The position numbers and the translations under genes are program-made. The notes beneath the pieces were generated by a model. The model was not told the DNA's origin, searched no databases, and was given only the letters and a program-made list of their open reading frames with translations. 64,000 nt of DNA, from assembly GCF_037042905.1 (NCBI RefSeq), contig NC_087245.1:11361501-11425500 (forward strand), written 5' to 3'. Positions 25,401-34,620 of this stretch are shown here, one piece after another; the stretch's first letter is position 1; the number at the start of each line of letters is the position of its first letter. This DNA is from Lytechinus pictus. Its lineage: Eukaryota > Echinodermata > Echinoidea > Temnopleuroida > Toxopneustidae.

Positions 25401-27510
25401 CCTGACCATTGTTCATGAGACCGAGGTATCTCTTGGTATCGTCATGGGAGCCGTGTTCTGTGTGACCTTTATTTTCTTGGCCTTTGACTTCTTTGGTGCA
25501 CTCATTAGTACCTTGACCATTGCAATGATTACTGTAGATATGATGGCTATGATGTATCTGTGGGGCATTAACCTCAATGCTATCTCGTTGGTCAACCTTA
25601 TCATGGTGAGTATTCTCATTACATTTATATCTTCCTCTTTTGGCCCCCCATAATTTTAGCACAGAGTTAGACCGAGGTCTAAGTTAAACCTGACTTCAGA
25701 ATGCAGGCCATAATGTTTTGTCAGTAAAATATTTCTGAAAATATATATGCACATGTTGTGTCTTATGATTATGTTTGCATACTTTTTATCTGAGGTATTT
25801 GTAATCAGTTTGAAGATTTGTTTTACCCCTTAGGTGTATATGTTTAAAATATGCATGGGAAAGGGGGAAGTGGGAGCTTTAATACCGTTGTGTATATGGT
25901 TAACAGGCATGAGCATTGTTGGATTCTATAAGCCTGAATTCAAATTATTCATGTAGCTACTTTAGCTCAAAAGCATAATAACATATCTGCCCATTGTCCA
26001 TATTTGATAGAGACAGTTCTATATTTTGGACTTGGTTTTTAAAAAAAGAGCAACCTCTGATCCTATTTTTTGTGAGAAATCTGTCTCTACTAATGTACTC
26101 TACAATGTCCCTATTTTCAGGCTCTTGTTTTTTCCATTTGTCCCACTTTCTTTGTTTTAGGGGTTATCAAATGTCTGAATTCCCCATATGTATATAATGA
26201 CATATTTTGTGTCTCATTTCAGTCTGTTGGTATATCTGTGGAGTTCTGTTCACATATCGTCAAGGCTTTCACTCTCAGTACTAAGATGACTAGGTTGGAG
26301 AGAGCAGAAGATGCCCTGTCTCATGTTGGGAGTTCAGTAAGTATCCAATCCATAATGAAACTGAAATGTTAAAAGACATGTCTGTTCATGATACTAAATG
26401 AAAAGGTTGTTGACTATTACTGTAACTTATTGGCTACAATCTTTCATATATCATTGCTTGGTATTTTATGGAATTAACCATTTCAATTGCAATTTACCCT
26501 TGTAAAATTTATGTCTTTAGTTTACTTTTGAAAGTGTTTTCCTCTTTGTATGGTTTAAGAATGTTTTCTGTTCCAAGACTGCCTTGTACCAGCATTCACT
26601 TTCTCATTACATCAGTATCTAATATTTCAGACAGACATGCCTGTAAGTTGACATATTTGTAGAAGTGACTTGTTTGCAAAGGAAACTAAAGAATACAAAA
26701 TAACATATATTTAATGTCACATTTTATTGCCCTTCTCAATTATTATCAATAGTTATTTGTTCCAATTCATTGAGAGTGAAAGAATAATGATTTACGTGTA
26801 AAATTCAATTTGTCCTTTTCTAAAGGGGGTCAAGATCTTTGTCACATTTCTGTATGTTTTGAATAATTTTATTTTATTCCCATTAGGTACTGAGTGGTAT
26901 CACATTGACAAAGGCTTTTGGTATCATCATCCTAGCATTCTCCCATTCTCAGCTCTTCAAAGTTTATTATTTTAGGATGTATCTTGGTATGGTTGTATTT
27001 GGAGCTACTCATGGACTCATCTTTCTACCAGTACTACTCAGTTATATAGGTAAGTCTGACCCATCTACATCTTTTCAAAAGTTCTTATAGGTGTTTCACA
27101 AAGAGTTAATCGTAATAGTCTTGCATATATGTACCTTTTGAAACTGTAACGCCCATGTACGCAATTCTGAAATTATGAAAGTGCATGTAGGACCCAAAGT
27201 TGCTCTAAAACATTATTTCGTGTACAAATCCAATGCAAATTCTGTTTCCATTTAAAACAATTAAAAAAGATTGACTTTTGAATTGAGCTTTAGATAAAAT
27301 GAAATTAACCTTAAAGCTCAGAATTGTTGTTTCATCTTTCCAACAGCAGTAGTTTCCCTATAATTGAGAGTAATTGTTGTTTCATGTTTAGGTCCTGGTG
27401 TAAACAAGGCCCGTATACTAGAAGAGCAGGAGCAGGGTACAAGAAACCGAGGAGCGGATAATGAACATCTCATCCCAGCAAGGGATTCTCAAGGATATTT
27501 CTATGCATGA
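8225..27510 (+). CDS. NPC1: NPC1-family intracellular cholesterol transporter, 20 visible exons, signal-peptide exon not found
   Basis: NPC1 is a 13-helix lysosomal membrane protein that takes cholesterol from NPC2 on its N-terminal domain and passes it to the membrane. Exons: 8225-9364, 10101-10313, 11617-11852, 12309-12409, 13135-13298, 13758-13886, 18436-18618, 18989-19103, 19880-20007, 20306-20443, 21071-21160, 22195-22385, 22902-23020, 23304-23430, 24126-24187, 24751-24895, 25374-25605, 26223-26336, 26887-27049, 27392-27510. All introns are GT-AG and all phases join, giving 1302 residues (human NPC1 has 1278). Domains by visible residue: sterol-binding domain about 1-245, proline-rich linker and TM1 about 246-290, middle luminal domain about 381-618, sterol-sensing domain about 619-803, cysteine-rich luminal domain about 880-1094, last membrane block about 1095-1264. 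The coding sequence opens in phase 0 about ten residues before the first domain cysteine, so only the start codon and signal peptide are missing. Some stretches look closer to NPC1L1, so this may be a pro-orthologue of both. Patched and SCAP are excluded by the N-terminal domain. Confidence 0.95.
10101..10313 (+). CDS. NPC1: NPC1 visible exon 2: start of middle luminal domain
   Basis: 71 codons, phase 0 to 0, acceptor TATATAAG, donor CAG|GTATGG. It encodes the conserved [11 protein letters not shown] and [13 protein letters not shown] stretches that follow TM2, then [11 protein letters not shown], a wording closer to NPC1L1 than to NPC1. Confidence 0.95.
10395..10530 (+). repeat. GAT/GAC trinucleotide and hexanucleotide microsatellite
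   Basis: A run of GATGAT and GATGAC units in the intron after visible exon 2. It creates spurious poly-Met and poly-Ile frames. Confidence 0.95.
10615..10745 (-). mobile_element. Fragment of a tRNA-derived SINE (second type)
   Basis: On the - strand GTGTTCGATCCCGGCCATGG resembles a B box and its 3' context, followed by a segment reading TGCCCATGAGCAAGGC. It lacks the ATT tail of the main SINE family. Confidence 0.5.
10785..11156. mobile_element. MITE with TA target duplication, 372 bp
   Basis: The termini CAGCAGTGTTTCCA and TGGAAACACTGCTG are inverted copies, each flanked by TA (10783-10784, 11157-11158), as for Tc1/mariner-type non-autonomous elements. The interior has several TTCCAGGAAA-like repeats. 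It lies in an NPC1 intron. Confidence 0.85.
11617..11852 (+). CDS. NPC1: NPC1 visible exon 3: middle luminal domain
   Basis: Phase 0 start, phase 2 end (donor GG|GTAAGT). It encodes [14 protein letters not shown] and [14 protein letters not shown], which match the family in the luminal loop that contacts NPC2. Confidence 0.95.
12309..12409 (+). CDS. NPC1: NPC1 visible exon 4: middle luminal domain
   Basis: The acceptor is TTTTATAG; 1 + 33 codons + 1 base; donor GAAG|GTAAGT. It encodes APASLNDT and [15 protein letters not shown], conserved in NPC1 proteins. Confidence 0.94.
13135..13298 (+). CDS. NPC1: NPC1 visible exon 5: middle luminal domain
   Basis: The acceptor is TGTACAG; 2 bases + 54 codons; weak donor GAG|GTGGGA. 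It encodes [27 protein letters not shown] and NFTVAFQAE, which lead to TM3. Confidence 0.94.
13660..14517 (+). repeat. 40-bp perfect direct repeat flanking NPC1 visible exon 6
   Basis: The same 40 bases, starting CTGTCCATCCCTATTATTTT, occur at 13660-13699 and 14478-14517. The flanks do not match. The exon at 13758-13886 lies between them. Confidence 0.9.
13758..13886 (+). CDS. NPC1: NPC1 visible exon 6: start of sterol-sensing domain (TM3)
   Basis: 43 codons, phase 0 to 0. The acceptor is TTTCTATCAG; the donor ATG|GTTCGT is a poor match to consensus but is the only GT that keeps RRLM joined to IDSK in frame. It encodes [14 protein letters not shown] and the hydrophobic TM3, ending in the conserved CRRL. 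Confidence 0.92.
16072..16303. mobile_element. MITE with about 30-bp terminal inverted repeats
   Basis: The left end GGTGGTGCTAAAAAGTTAGTG matches the reverse complement of the right end, which reads AATGGTGCTAAAAACCTAGTG. TA precedes the left end; the right TA is absent or mutated. Confidence 0.75.
16433..16585. mobile_element. Short MITE, about 153 bp
   Basis: The left end TGGCGCAGTCACATTTCCCC and the right-end complement TGCTGCAGTCACATTTCCCC are inverted repeats of about 27 bp. TAA flanks both sides, compatible with a 3-bp target duplication. Confidence 0.8.
17928..18215 (+). mobile_element. tRNA-derived SINE
   Basis: A box in TTGTAGCTCAGTGGATAATT, B box in GGGGTCCAAATCCC, body GCAAGGCATTGATCTACG and GGGTACCCGGTAGG, tail GCACTATATAAATG then (ATT)n. 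Confidence 0.88.
18436..18618 (+). CDS. NPC1: NPC1 visible exon 7: sterol-sensing domain (TM4-TM5)
   Basis: 61 codons, phase 0 to 0, acceptor CTTATAAG, donor CAG|GTATGT. It encodes [11 protein letters not shown] and the hallmark stretch [19 protein letters not shown], including the proline of the sterol-sensing domain that is functionally important in human NPC1 (Pro691). Confidence 0.96.
18989..19103 (+). CDS. NPC1: NPC1 visible exon 8: sterol-sensing domain
   Basis: 38 codons + 1 base; acceptor TTTAACAG, donor CTTG|GTGAGT. It encodes [19 protein letters not shown], a near-invariant segment between TM5 and TM6. A SINE sits 10 bases into the following intron. Confidence 0.95.
19113..19388 (-). 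mobile_element. tRNA-derived SINE
   Basis: Reverse-strand copy. The (ATT)n tail comes first on the + strand, then AAAGCGCC, and the B box (GGGTTCGAATCCC) reads on the - strand near 19326-19340. It starts 10 bases after the donor of NPC1 visible exon 8. Confidence 0.88.
19880..20007 (+). CDS. NPC1: NPC1 visible exon 9: sterol-sensing domain (TM6-TM7)
   Basis: 2 bases + 42 codons; acceptor TTATACAG, donor GAG|GTATGT. It encodes [14 protein letters not shown] and [22 protein letters not shown]. Confidence 0.95.
20306..20443 (+). CDS. NPC1: NPC1 visible exon 10: cytosolic loop and start of TM8
   Basis: 46 codons, phase 0 to 0; acceptor AATTTCAG, donor GTG|GTGAGT. It encodes NRYEIFCC (human NRLDIFCC), a divergent hydrophilic loop, and KNYYAPFLF. 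Confidence 0.94.
21071..21160 (+). CDS. NPC1: NPC1 visible exon 11: TM8 and entry to luminal C-terminal domain
   Basis: 30 codons, phase 0 to 0; acceptor TACTTTCAG, donor GAG|GTGAGA. A hydrophobic run is followed by [11 protein letters not shown], the conserved exit from TM8. Confidence 0.95.
22195..22385 (+). CDS. NPC1: NPC1 visible exon 12: cysteine-rich luminal domain
   Basis: 63 codons + 2 bases; acceptor TCATGCAG, donor TA|GTAAGT. It encodes [39 protein letters not shown]. The aligned NPC1 order is maintained. Confidence 0.96.
22902..23020 (+). CDS. NPC1: NPC1 visible exon 13: cysteine-rich luminal domain
   Basis: 1 + 39 codons + 1 base; acceptor TTAAATAG, donor ACTG|GTAAGT. It encodes [13 protein letters not shown] and [15 protein letters not shown]. 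The paired cysteines CCR and FCPA are family landmarks. Confidence 0.95.
23304..23430 (+). CDS. NPC1: NPC1 visible exon 14: cysteine-rich luminal domain
   Basis: 2 + 41 codons + 2 bases; acceptor TTGACAG, donor GG|GTAAGT. It encodes CTSCRPLSE and [20 protein letters not shown], like the human CVRCRPL and FLPMFL stretches. Confidence 0.94.
23524..23645 (+). repeat. Single copy of a dispersed repeat also tandem at 41123-41416
   Basis: CATAACTTTGAA...ATGGAT...GAAACTTGGACA...AATCAAGTA is shared with the 163-bp tandem repeat in the aquaporin intron. Confidence 0.65.
24126..24187 (+). CDS. NPC1: NPC1 visible exon 15: short luminal exon
   Basis: Only 62 bases (1 + 20 codons + 1); acceptor ATTTTCAG, donor AGGG|GTGAGT. 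It encodes [12 protein letters not shown], the conserved glycine and tyrosine stretch of the luminal domain. Confidence 0.92.
24335..24525 (-). mobile_element. Truncated, decayed SINE
   Basis: The body shares GTCGAGTTCAGCACAACGTG with the SINE at 19260-19290, but the tRNA head is missing. It lies in an NPC1 intron. Confidence 0.6.
24751..24895 (+). CDS. NPC1: NPC1 visible exon 16: end of luminal domain
   Basis: 2 + 47 codons + 2 bases; acceptor TTTGTAG, donor AG|GTGAAT. It encodes [29 protein letters not shown] and FYVFPY, leading to TM9. Confidence 0.95.
25374..25605 (+). CDS. NPC1: NPC1 visible exon 17: TM9-TM11
   Basis: 1 + 77 codons; acceptor TACTTTTAG, donor ATG|GTGAGT. It encodes [13 protein letters not shown] and three hydrophobic helices ending in [16 protein letters not shown]. 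Confidence 0.96.
26223..26336 (+). CDS. NPC1: NPC1 visible exon 18: SVEFCSHI segment
   Basis: 38 codons, phase 0 to 0; acceptor TCATTTCAG, donor TCA|GTAAGT. It encodes [18 protein letters not shown] and RLEREA-like residues ([15 protein letters not shown]), matching NPC1 rather than Patched. Confidence 0.96.
26887..27049 (+). CDS. NPC1: NPC1 visible exon 19: TM12-TM13
   Basis: 54 codons + 1 base; acceptor CCCATTAG, donor ATAG|GTAAGT. It encodes [40 protein letters not shown] and LPVLLSYIG. Confidence 0.96.
27392..27510 (+). CDS. NPC1: NPC1 terminal exon: cytosolic tail and stop codon
   Basis: The acceptor is ATGTTTAG; 2 bases + 38 codons + TGA at 27508-27510. It encodes [12 protein letters not shown], then a tail unlike the vertebrate one. 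The tail contains DNEHLI, which fits the acidic dileucine sorting consensus [DE]xxxL[LI], and ends in an aromatic GYFYA. The human protein ends in a different dileucine signal (LLNF). Confidence 0.94.
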
Positions 27511-29300
27511 GGACATCACATACTGCCTTTTTGATATTGTTTTAATGATCTAAGAAAACTATTTAATTCGATTATGAGTTAATATATTGAGTGTGTGCAT
27601 GTGCTCCAATGATGAAATGACCAACATCTGGAAATGCATCAGTGAGTTTTTACCTGCCACATGTATTTTTTTATACCCTTCTTTTCCAAGAACTATCATT
27701 GAAATCTTGTTTTTTCAGGGGTAATTTGCTGCTTATTTGTGTCATTTGTGGGGATAGTTTGTATATGGTTATGTCGGTATCAGGATTTGGTTGATACTGT
27801 TTCCATCTGATTCACAGTTGTTTTTTTGTTTAACTAATCTATATTTTTATTGATTATAATCACTATCTGGTTGCGCTAAACAGTTTTATATCTTTTTATA
27901 TCATCTAGATATAGTGATTATTGTGGAATGAAGAATGATACATAAACAGCTTTCTCTGAGAATACCGATATTTCTTATGTTGTGTAATGTGTGGTTGTGT
28001 ATCAGTTGTAAAACTGATTTGGAATCAGAAAGGGTATTGACTGTATGAATGTTTATCTTTCTAGCACTTTTTGCATATATTGATTTATGTATCAGCATAT
28101 GTAAAATGAGTTAAATTAATGAATACATGGAATATTATAGTTATAAAAACATTCTTGTATGTGTATTGTAGTTAAGTCAAGATTTGTTTATGTATATTTA
28201 TATGTTCATGACTTGGCGATATTAGGTGAATTAAGTTGATGAATATTGCATTATTTCTTAGCATTTCTGATAAAAGCATTTGAAGAATTGACAGCATAAA
28301 GTCCGTGTCTTTGGTCCTTTGGAAATGGGGACTTTTTGATTGAATATCTCTTTCTAGTTTGCATCATTTTTCTTCAAATATAGTTTTCTGGTCAGTAATC
28401 TATGGTCAATCAGTGGTCAATGATAGTTTTAATGTAATTCCAGAATCAAATTATCTGACAACTGATTGATTTTATTTTTTGTCAGTTTTGAATTCAAAAG
28501 AGGGTTTTGTTTGGATGCAACTTATATTTAGATATTCTCTGATATACAATCATAATGGCATATGGTTCAGGTATGGTTTCATAAGTTATTATCATGTCTT
28601 TTTAGTTTTGTACATTCTTTTCTAACTGAAAACAGCATACACAGGTTTCATTCTTACCAAACATTTTTTTACAAAGTATAATAATAATAATGATACAAAG
28701 TATAATGATAAGGCTTTTGTCTCTGTAGTTTAGTGTTATTTGCTTTACGTTACATTATATTTATCCAGTATTAAGTAAAGAAAGATAAGTCTTTGACTGT
28801 TGCACCAATTGACTAAGAGTCAAAGTAATTTCCTTTACTGAAGTGATTTAATACATCATGAAATGTCATCATACTGTAGTGTCCATGAATTATTTAATTT
28901 TCAGTTCCAATGTTGATAGTTATCTCCCTATCTTTCTTACCCCCTCTATCTTTGAATCACTCCCTTCTATCTTTTCCTTCTTCCTGTTTGTGCATTTGTG
29001 TGTGGGTGAGGGGGTGTGTGTATGTGTGTTTTCTCTATATATATATATCTCTCTCTCTCCCTTTTTTTTTTTTTAAATTAATATTTTAAATACGTGTTAT
29101 CATCAATGTGTCATTATATATATATGTCATATTATTTCTCATGTTACTTTGACTGGACCTCTAGGAAGAACAGAGCCATTATATCAATGGCTCTGAATAG
29201 AGTGATCCATCCGTATATTTTATGTGCATGTTTATATATTCATATTTAATATAATATCTTGTGAAATGTATTTTATTGTGATTTTTATACGGTAAATAAA
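27511..29300 (+). other. Probable NPC1 3' untranslated region with candidate poly(A) signal
   Basis: AT-rich non-coding sequence follows the stop codon. An AATAAA lies at 29295-29300 and another at 29962-29967; neither is proven. A 10-bp-stem hairpin sits at 29171-29195 and TG/TA/TC microsatellite at about 28999-29075. The segment around 29150-29320, ending AAATAAAACCAAACC, could instead be the 3' end of a retrotransposon; no RT coding was seen. Confidence 0.45.
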
Positions 29301-32078
29301 ACCAAACCAAACCTCTCTTTTCCTGTAATCATGGTGTTACCAAGTTGGACAGAATATTATTTCCAACATGTGATCCCATGTTTATCCGTTGCTATAGGAT
29401 TCAAGTAATGCAAACAATGGATAAATTGAATGTGTTTTTCTGCAGTATAGAGAGAAGCAGGCACTGTTACTATACAGGGGTGTGAGAGTTCAGATTTTTT
29501 TTTTCCAGCTTAATTTCAGCTTATTTTTGGCCTTCCTCTGTACAAAAAGTATGGGAGCTCTTTCTATTTCAGACTTTTTCAACACTCCTCAGCTTTTTTC
29601 AGATCTTTTTATTTGTGACCACTCACACCCCTGCTATATGTAATATGGTATTCTAGGATAATATTCACTTTGTAGTAACTTACTGTAGTCTGTCGTACAC
29701 ACCATTTACAATTTAAATATGTAGGATAGGCATAAAGGGCATATTTATGATACACTATGTTTTTTATATCTTGTGAAGTAGTGAGGTTAAGAAAGTGAAT
29801 GATTTGACATTCAAATATATATCATGACCTTATTAGAATCACAATGTATCTCTAAGTTTTAAGGCATTTTGCTTGCTAAAATTACCAGATGTTGTTCATA
29901 ATATTTTGTTATTAAACTGACGATGAGGTAGAGACCTTTCTCTTTATTTCATTTTAGATTGAATAAATTTTACAATCCTATTTTATCTAATGCCATATTA
30001 CTTCATGATATTATCAAGTTAATATTTAAATGCCTTAATTAAACACGTTTATGAAGTATTGTGTCATTGTCATTAGGTATCTTGTTCTGTATCTCTGCAG
30101 ACATACATTTACACTATGGCTAGAATTATGATCATTTTGATCAACCGTGATATGTATTTATTTGTTTTTCAACAGTTGTAATGAACAAAAGTATATGAGA
30201 TATAGAAGCAAGACGTTGAATTTAAAAGATGCATATAATTTTTATATACTAAGAAAATGTAGTGAAGAGAGATTGTGCCATACATGATACCATTATTGTA
30301 TGTGTACTTTAAATGAATTTATTTACTTCGAAGAATTGACATTATTCTAGATATTTGATAGGAAATGGAGTTGTCATGTATATGCATGATGTAGGTATTT
30401 TCAGGCCATGCTTTGGGATCATTCTGTAAGAGTGCATAGTGATGTTGAATCCTTGCCATTTACAAAAAAACTACATTACCTTTGGTAGTGACAATGGGCA
30501 CCATTTTATTGTATTATCTGTATTTCTTATGCATGTGGGATGGTGCTGTGATGGCCATTCCATGGGTTTGGATAGGATATGTATTGGTAAATAGCAGGTT
30601 GAGCACTGAGCAGGTGGCTGTTTCAGGTGCTGTTCATGAAGTTCAACGCTGCTTTATGAATGACCAGAATATGGTCAAGTGGTCATGATTCTTTTGTTTT
30701 TTAATATGTTGATGATTTACTCATGTATATTTTAAAAATGAGAAAAAAATTCCAACATGTGCACTTCTGACATTTTACAAACGGCTGCACTACATGCTTG
30801 CAGATTCAAATGAGCTCATTCAGTGATATTTTGTCAAATGGCAGCATACTTATATCATTCAGTCTTCATTTCAATACACATAAGTTATTCTGTTGGAATC
30901 AGAATTGATATGAAAACATCAACATTTATGATTATTGTCTCACTCATTTGATTCAAAGGCTTTTTGACTTATCAAGATGATTTTGACTCCCTGCTCAGCT
31001 TGTTATTGCTGTGGGCACGTCGTCTGATTTTTCTGACGGTTCTGACTCTTGCCTTGCAAACAGAGGGTCGTGGGCTCAAATCCTAGCCATGGCGAGTTTT
31101 CCTTCAGCAAGAATAGTATCCACATTGTGTTGCACTCTACCCAGGTGAGGTGAAAGGGTACCCGACATGATTAAATCCTGAGTGCCGGTGATGGTAGCTC
31201 GAGCTGAAAACGGGGTAATGATAGCAACACTTTGTATCCTCAGGCAAAAAGCGCTTTATGAATCCAGCTATTATTATTATTATTACAGTTTCCACTCAAG
31301 CTTGCCAAGGTTGAATTCAGGTTACATGAATAGTTGGGCATTGCAAGAAACTTGCAACCAATTGCAGAACAAGCGTAATCGACCATGCAATAAAGTCAAG
31401 TTGCAAATGAACACAAATCAATGTCAAATTGGTTTTAATCAAGGACTTACTCTTGATTGGAATTAAACATAAGTGTCCAGTATTTCTTTTAAGAAACATT
31501 AGATAATGGAAGAGGCAGTCTTTTCAATACATTTGATGTAGCTAATGATGCAAAATTGACTTACCATACATGTATTTAGGACCTGGGCCATATTCTTATA
31601 ATCATGTAACAGTATCCTGTTGTCGAATTGGTTTTGGTAAAAGCAGAAACACTGGAAAAAAAATCAGCAAAATCAGATTGGATTAAAACAATCATCAAAG
31701 AGTAATAGAGTTATGAACATTGAAAGTTTTTAATCTTAGTGACTTAGTATTTATTACAAATTCTTTTTACGAGTTTGGTCATTTATATCCCCCCAAAATA
31801 AGAATATGTGCCAACAGATCAGTACAAGATTTTACATATTTCTTGAATGTAAATGCATTTTCATATGTTGATTGTCGTTGTATAGAATTGAGACATTTCT
31901 GAAATCAAATTGAGCCTGTACTTGCATCATGCTTTTGATTTCTAAGAAATAAAAATTTGCTATGATGTATATTTGTTGGATCTTTTTTACTTTTGTCACA
32001 TATTCATTTTTAAATAATTCACTTCATGATTGCAATTTTGTTAATATAGTCTGCATTGTAGTCCAAAACAACTACATG
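29301..32078. other. Intergenic, no gene seen apart from a SINE
   Basis: AT-rich. 31560-31720 weakly resembles a TTAA foldback arm. No frame shows family similarity. Confidence 0.5.
31026..31287 (+). mobile_element. tRNA-derived SINE, eroded head
   Basis: GGTTCTGACTCTTGCCTTGCAA and GGTCGTGGGCTCAAATCC match the family head, CATTGTGTTGCACTCTACCC the body and AAAGCGCTTTATGAATCC + (ATT)n the tail. Confidence 0.82.
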
Positions 32079-32283
32079 AGTGCGTTTATAGGCCACTTTT
32101 ATACCCTAGAATCATGATCTGAATCATGATTCAAATCATGAATCTGCAGAATCACGATTTCGTTTAGTCAAATTTGAAAATAAACGTCTTTCAAATCACA
32201 AACATGAAACACAGAAAAAGGAGTGTTTGGAAAGACATTTCTGTAGAATCACGAATGAAAAGGTCGTTTAAACGGGGACATCC

Positions 32284-32345
32284 CGATAGTCCGCGGGTCC
32301 GATAGTCTGCGGGTCCGTTAGTCCGCGGGTCCGATAGTCCGCAGT
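32284..32345 (+). repeat. 16-bp minisatellite, about four copies
   Basis: The unit GATAGTCCGCGGGTCC repeats with single-base changes; it is far more GC-rich than its surroundings. Confidence 0.92.
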
Positions 32346-32460
32346 GTGTGTAAAATTATGATCAGATGTATCAAATGTCATCGAGAGGTCCAAAGGTCAA
32401 ATGATACGAGACCATGGGGTTCTATCAGGTGCGGATCCATGGGGGGCCGAGGGGGCCTCG

Positions 32461-32580
32461 CCTCACCCCCCCCCCCCCCCCCCCACTCCCAGCTCAGAAA
32501 GAGAGAAGGAAAGAGAAAGGAAGGGGAATGAGGAAAAGAGAAAGAAAGAAAAGGAGATGGGAAAAGAAAGAGGGAGGTGT
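32461..32580 (+). repeat. Poly-C tract followed by polypurine tract
   Basis: About 20 Cs near 32465-32483, then GA-rich purine sequence from about 32498 to 32577. It produces an artificial open frame. Confidence 0.85.
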
Positions 32581-32589
32581 TGACCCGGA

Positions 32590-32740
32590 CGTCGTTTTGA
32601 TGTTCGAACTAGGCGGCGCCGAATTGATGTTTGAACTGGGAGGGGGCGCCAAATTGATGTTCGAACTACGGGAGCGCCGAATTGATGTTCAATCTAGCGG
32701 GGCACCAAATTGATGTTCGAACTAGGGGAGCGCTAATTTG
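32590..32740 (+). repeat. About 32-bp minisatellite, five degenerate copies
   Basis: Units contain GCGCCGAATTGATGTTCGAA with variations. A further related fragment appears near 32808-32840. Confidence 0.85.
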
Positions 32741-33499
32741 AATTTTGACCATAATGCGACATATACATGTTTCAGAGGGGGGGGGGGGGCAAAATTATAT
32801 TTCACATGGGGGCGTTCAACCGAGGGCGCCAAATTGACCTTGAACTTTGAACATTGCTCGTATTGCCTGTTTATAGTGAAATATATGTCCTGCCCAAAAA
32901 GCTTAAATTAATGCGGCTGAATTAAAATATCCCGTTTTTACGATAATAAACAAAAACAATGTTCTCGAGTTTTAAGTCTGTTTAGCGAAATAGATATCCT
33001 GTTTAGGGTCACAAATAGGGGGTTAATATCAAATTCAGCTCGAGCTACGCGCTCGCAATATTTGATTAATGAGGTGTGTATCCTCTGCATCGATCCCACG
33101 TACATAAGTGTTAGTGTTTTTCAAGTTAACATACATAGGCCGATCCAGGAGGGAAATATTTTGCCCCCCCCCCATGGTGGCGCAAAAAAGGGTAAGAAAT
33201 AGAAAGAAAAAAAGGACAAGCAATTAGAATAGGAATTATACCTTAAAAGAGTCCTTCTTAAGTCAGTATATAAAAAATTTGAGCTCGCGCTTCGCGCTCA
33301 CATCAATAAATTGTTTAGTTTTATACGCATCCCGACCTCACAGTTTTTTTTATGCGAACGAGAAGCACAAGCTGAAAATATTTGATATTCTAATATTATA
33401 TATTAATTCTATAACAAACTTCTTAAATTCCCCCATTTAAAAATTAAGGCATTAAGCGTTGCCCCTGTCCATTCGTCCGTCCTTCCTTCCGTCACCCCA

Positions 33500-34620
33500 C
33501 TTGGTTTCCGCACAATAACTCGAAAAATATTAAACGGATTAAAAAAAAAATTGGGTGTGTAGGTAGATGACACCAAAATACAGTCTAAGTTTGACTTCGG
33601 AGTCCGCAGGTCAAAGGGCACAGCTCATTAAATATGCGAGTTGGTTTCCTCATTAAAGGTCAAGTCCACCCCAGGAAAATGCTGACCTGAATGAATAGAG
33701 AAAAATCAAACTAGCACAGTGCTGAAAATTTCATCAAAATCGGATGTAAAATAAGATAGTTATGACATTTTTAAGTTTCGCTTATTTTTCACAAAACAGT
33801 GTTATGCACAACTCGATGATGTCCATCACTCACTATTTCTTTTGTTTTTTATTGTTTGCCATTTTTTATAGATTTGACAATAAGGACCAACCTGACTGAA
33901 CCATATAGATTAAACAATGCTAATTCCACATGTTCAGGGAGGAATTAATCGTTGTATCACTTGACAATGAGGAGAAAATTAGAATATTTCATATTTCATA
34001 TAATAAAATACAAAAGAAATAGTGAGTGGATGACGTCATCAGTCTCCTCATTTGCATACTGACCAGGATGTGCATATAACTGTTTTGTGAAATTAAGCAA
34101 AACTTCAAAATGTCATAACTTTCTTATTTTACATCCGATTTTGATGAAATTTTCAGTGTTATGCTAGTTGGATTTTTCTCTTTTTATTCAAATCAACTTT
34201 TTATTGGGGTGGACTTTTCCTTTAAATATGCGAGTTGGTTTCTGCATGATAACTTATGAAATATTCAACGGATTAAAACAAAATTTGGTGTGTACGTAGA
34301 TGAAACCGAAATAAAGGCTAAGTTCGAATTCAGAGTTCAAAGATCACAGCTCATTAAATATGCGAGTTGGTTTTCGCATAATAACTTATGAAATATTCAA
34401 CAGACTTACAAAATTTTTGGTGTGTAGGTAGATGACACCGAAATAACAGGGTAAGTTCGAATTTGGAGTCCGCAGGTCAAAGGTCACGTCACAGCTCATT
34501 ATATATGTGAGTTGGTTTCCGCATGATAACTTTGGAAATATTCACCAGATTTTAAAAATGATTGGTGTCTGGGTAGCTGACACCAAAATAAAGTCAGGTC
34601 ACATCAAATGACCTGACTGT
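33500..34620 (+). repeat. Tandem array of 132-145-bp units interrupted by a MITE
   Basis: TTGGTTTCC/T-type anchors occur at 33501, 33641, 34235, 34367 and 34512. Units share AATATGCGAGTTGGTTT, GGTGTGTAGGTAGATGACACC and CAGGTCAAAGG. The MITE at 33657-34221 splits it. Confidence 0.88.
33653..34225. mobile_element. Foldback MITE, TTAA-flanked, nested in the tandem array
   Basis: The left end AGGTCAAGTCCACCCC and the right end GGGGTGGACTTTTCCT are inverted copies, and the arms continue inward (ATTTCATCAAAATCGGATG against CATCCGATTTTGATGAAAT). TTAA at 33653-33656 and 34222-34225. Confidence 0.88.

Noticed and set aside
8225-27510. Patched, Dispatched or SCAP instead of NPC1
   Set aside because: The N-terminal cysteine-rich sterol-binding domain and collinear NPC1 motifs are decisive.
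32284-32345. CRISPR-like repeats
   Set aside because: A contiguous 16-bp minisatellite without spacers, in an animal genome.
32414-32713. 99-codon frame over poly-C and polypurine
   Set aside because: Low-complexity and minisatellite sequence explain the open frame.
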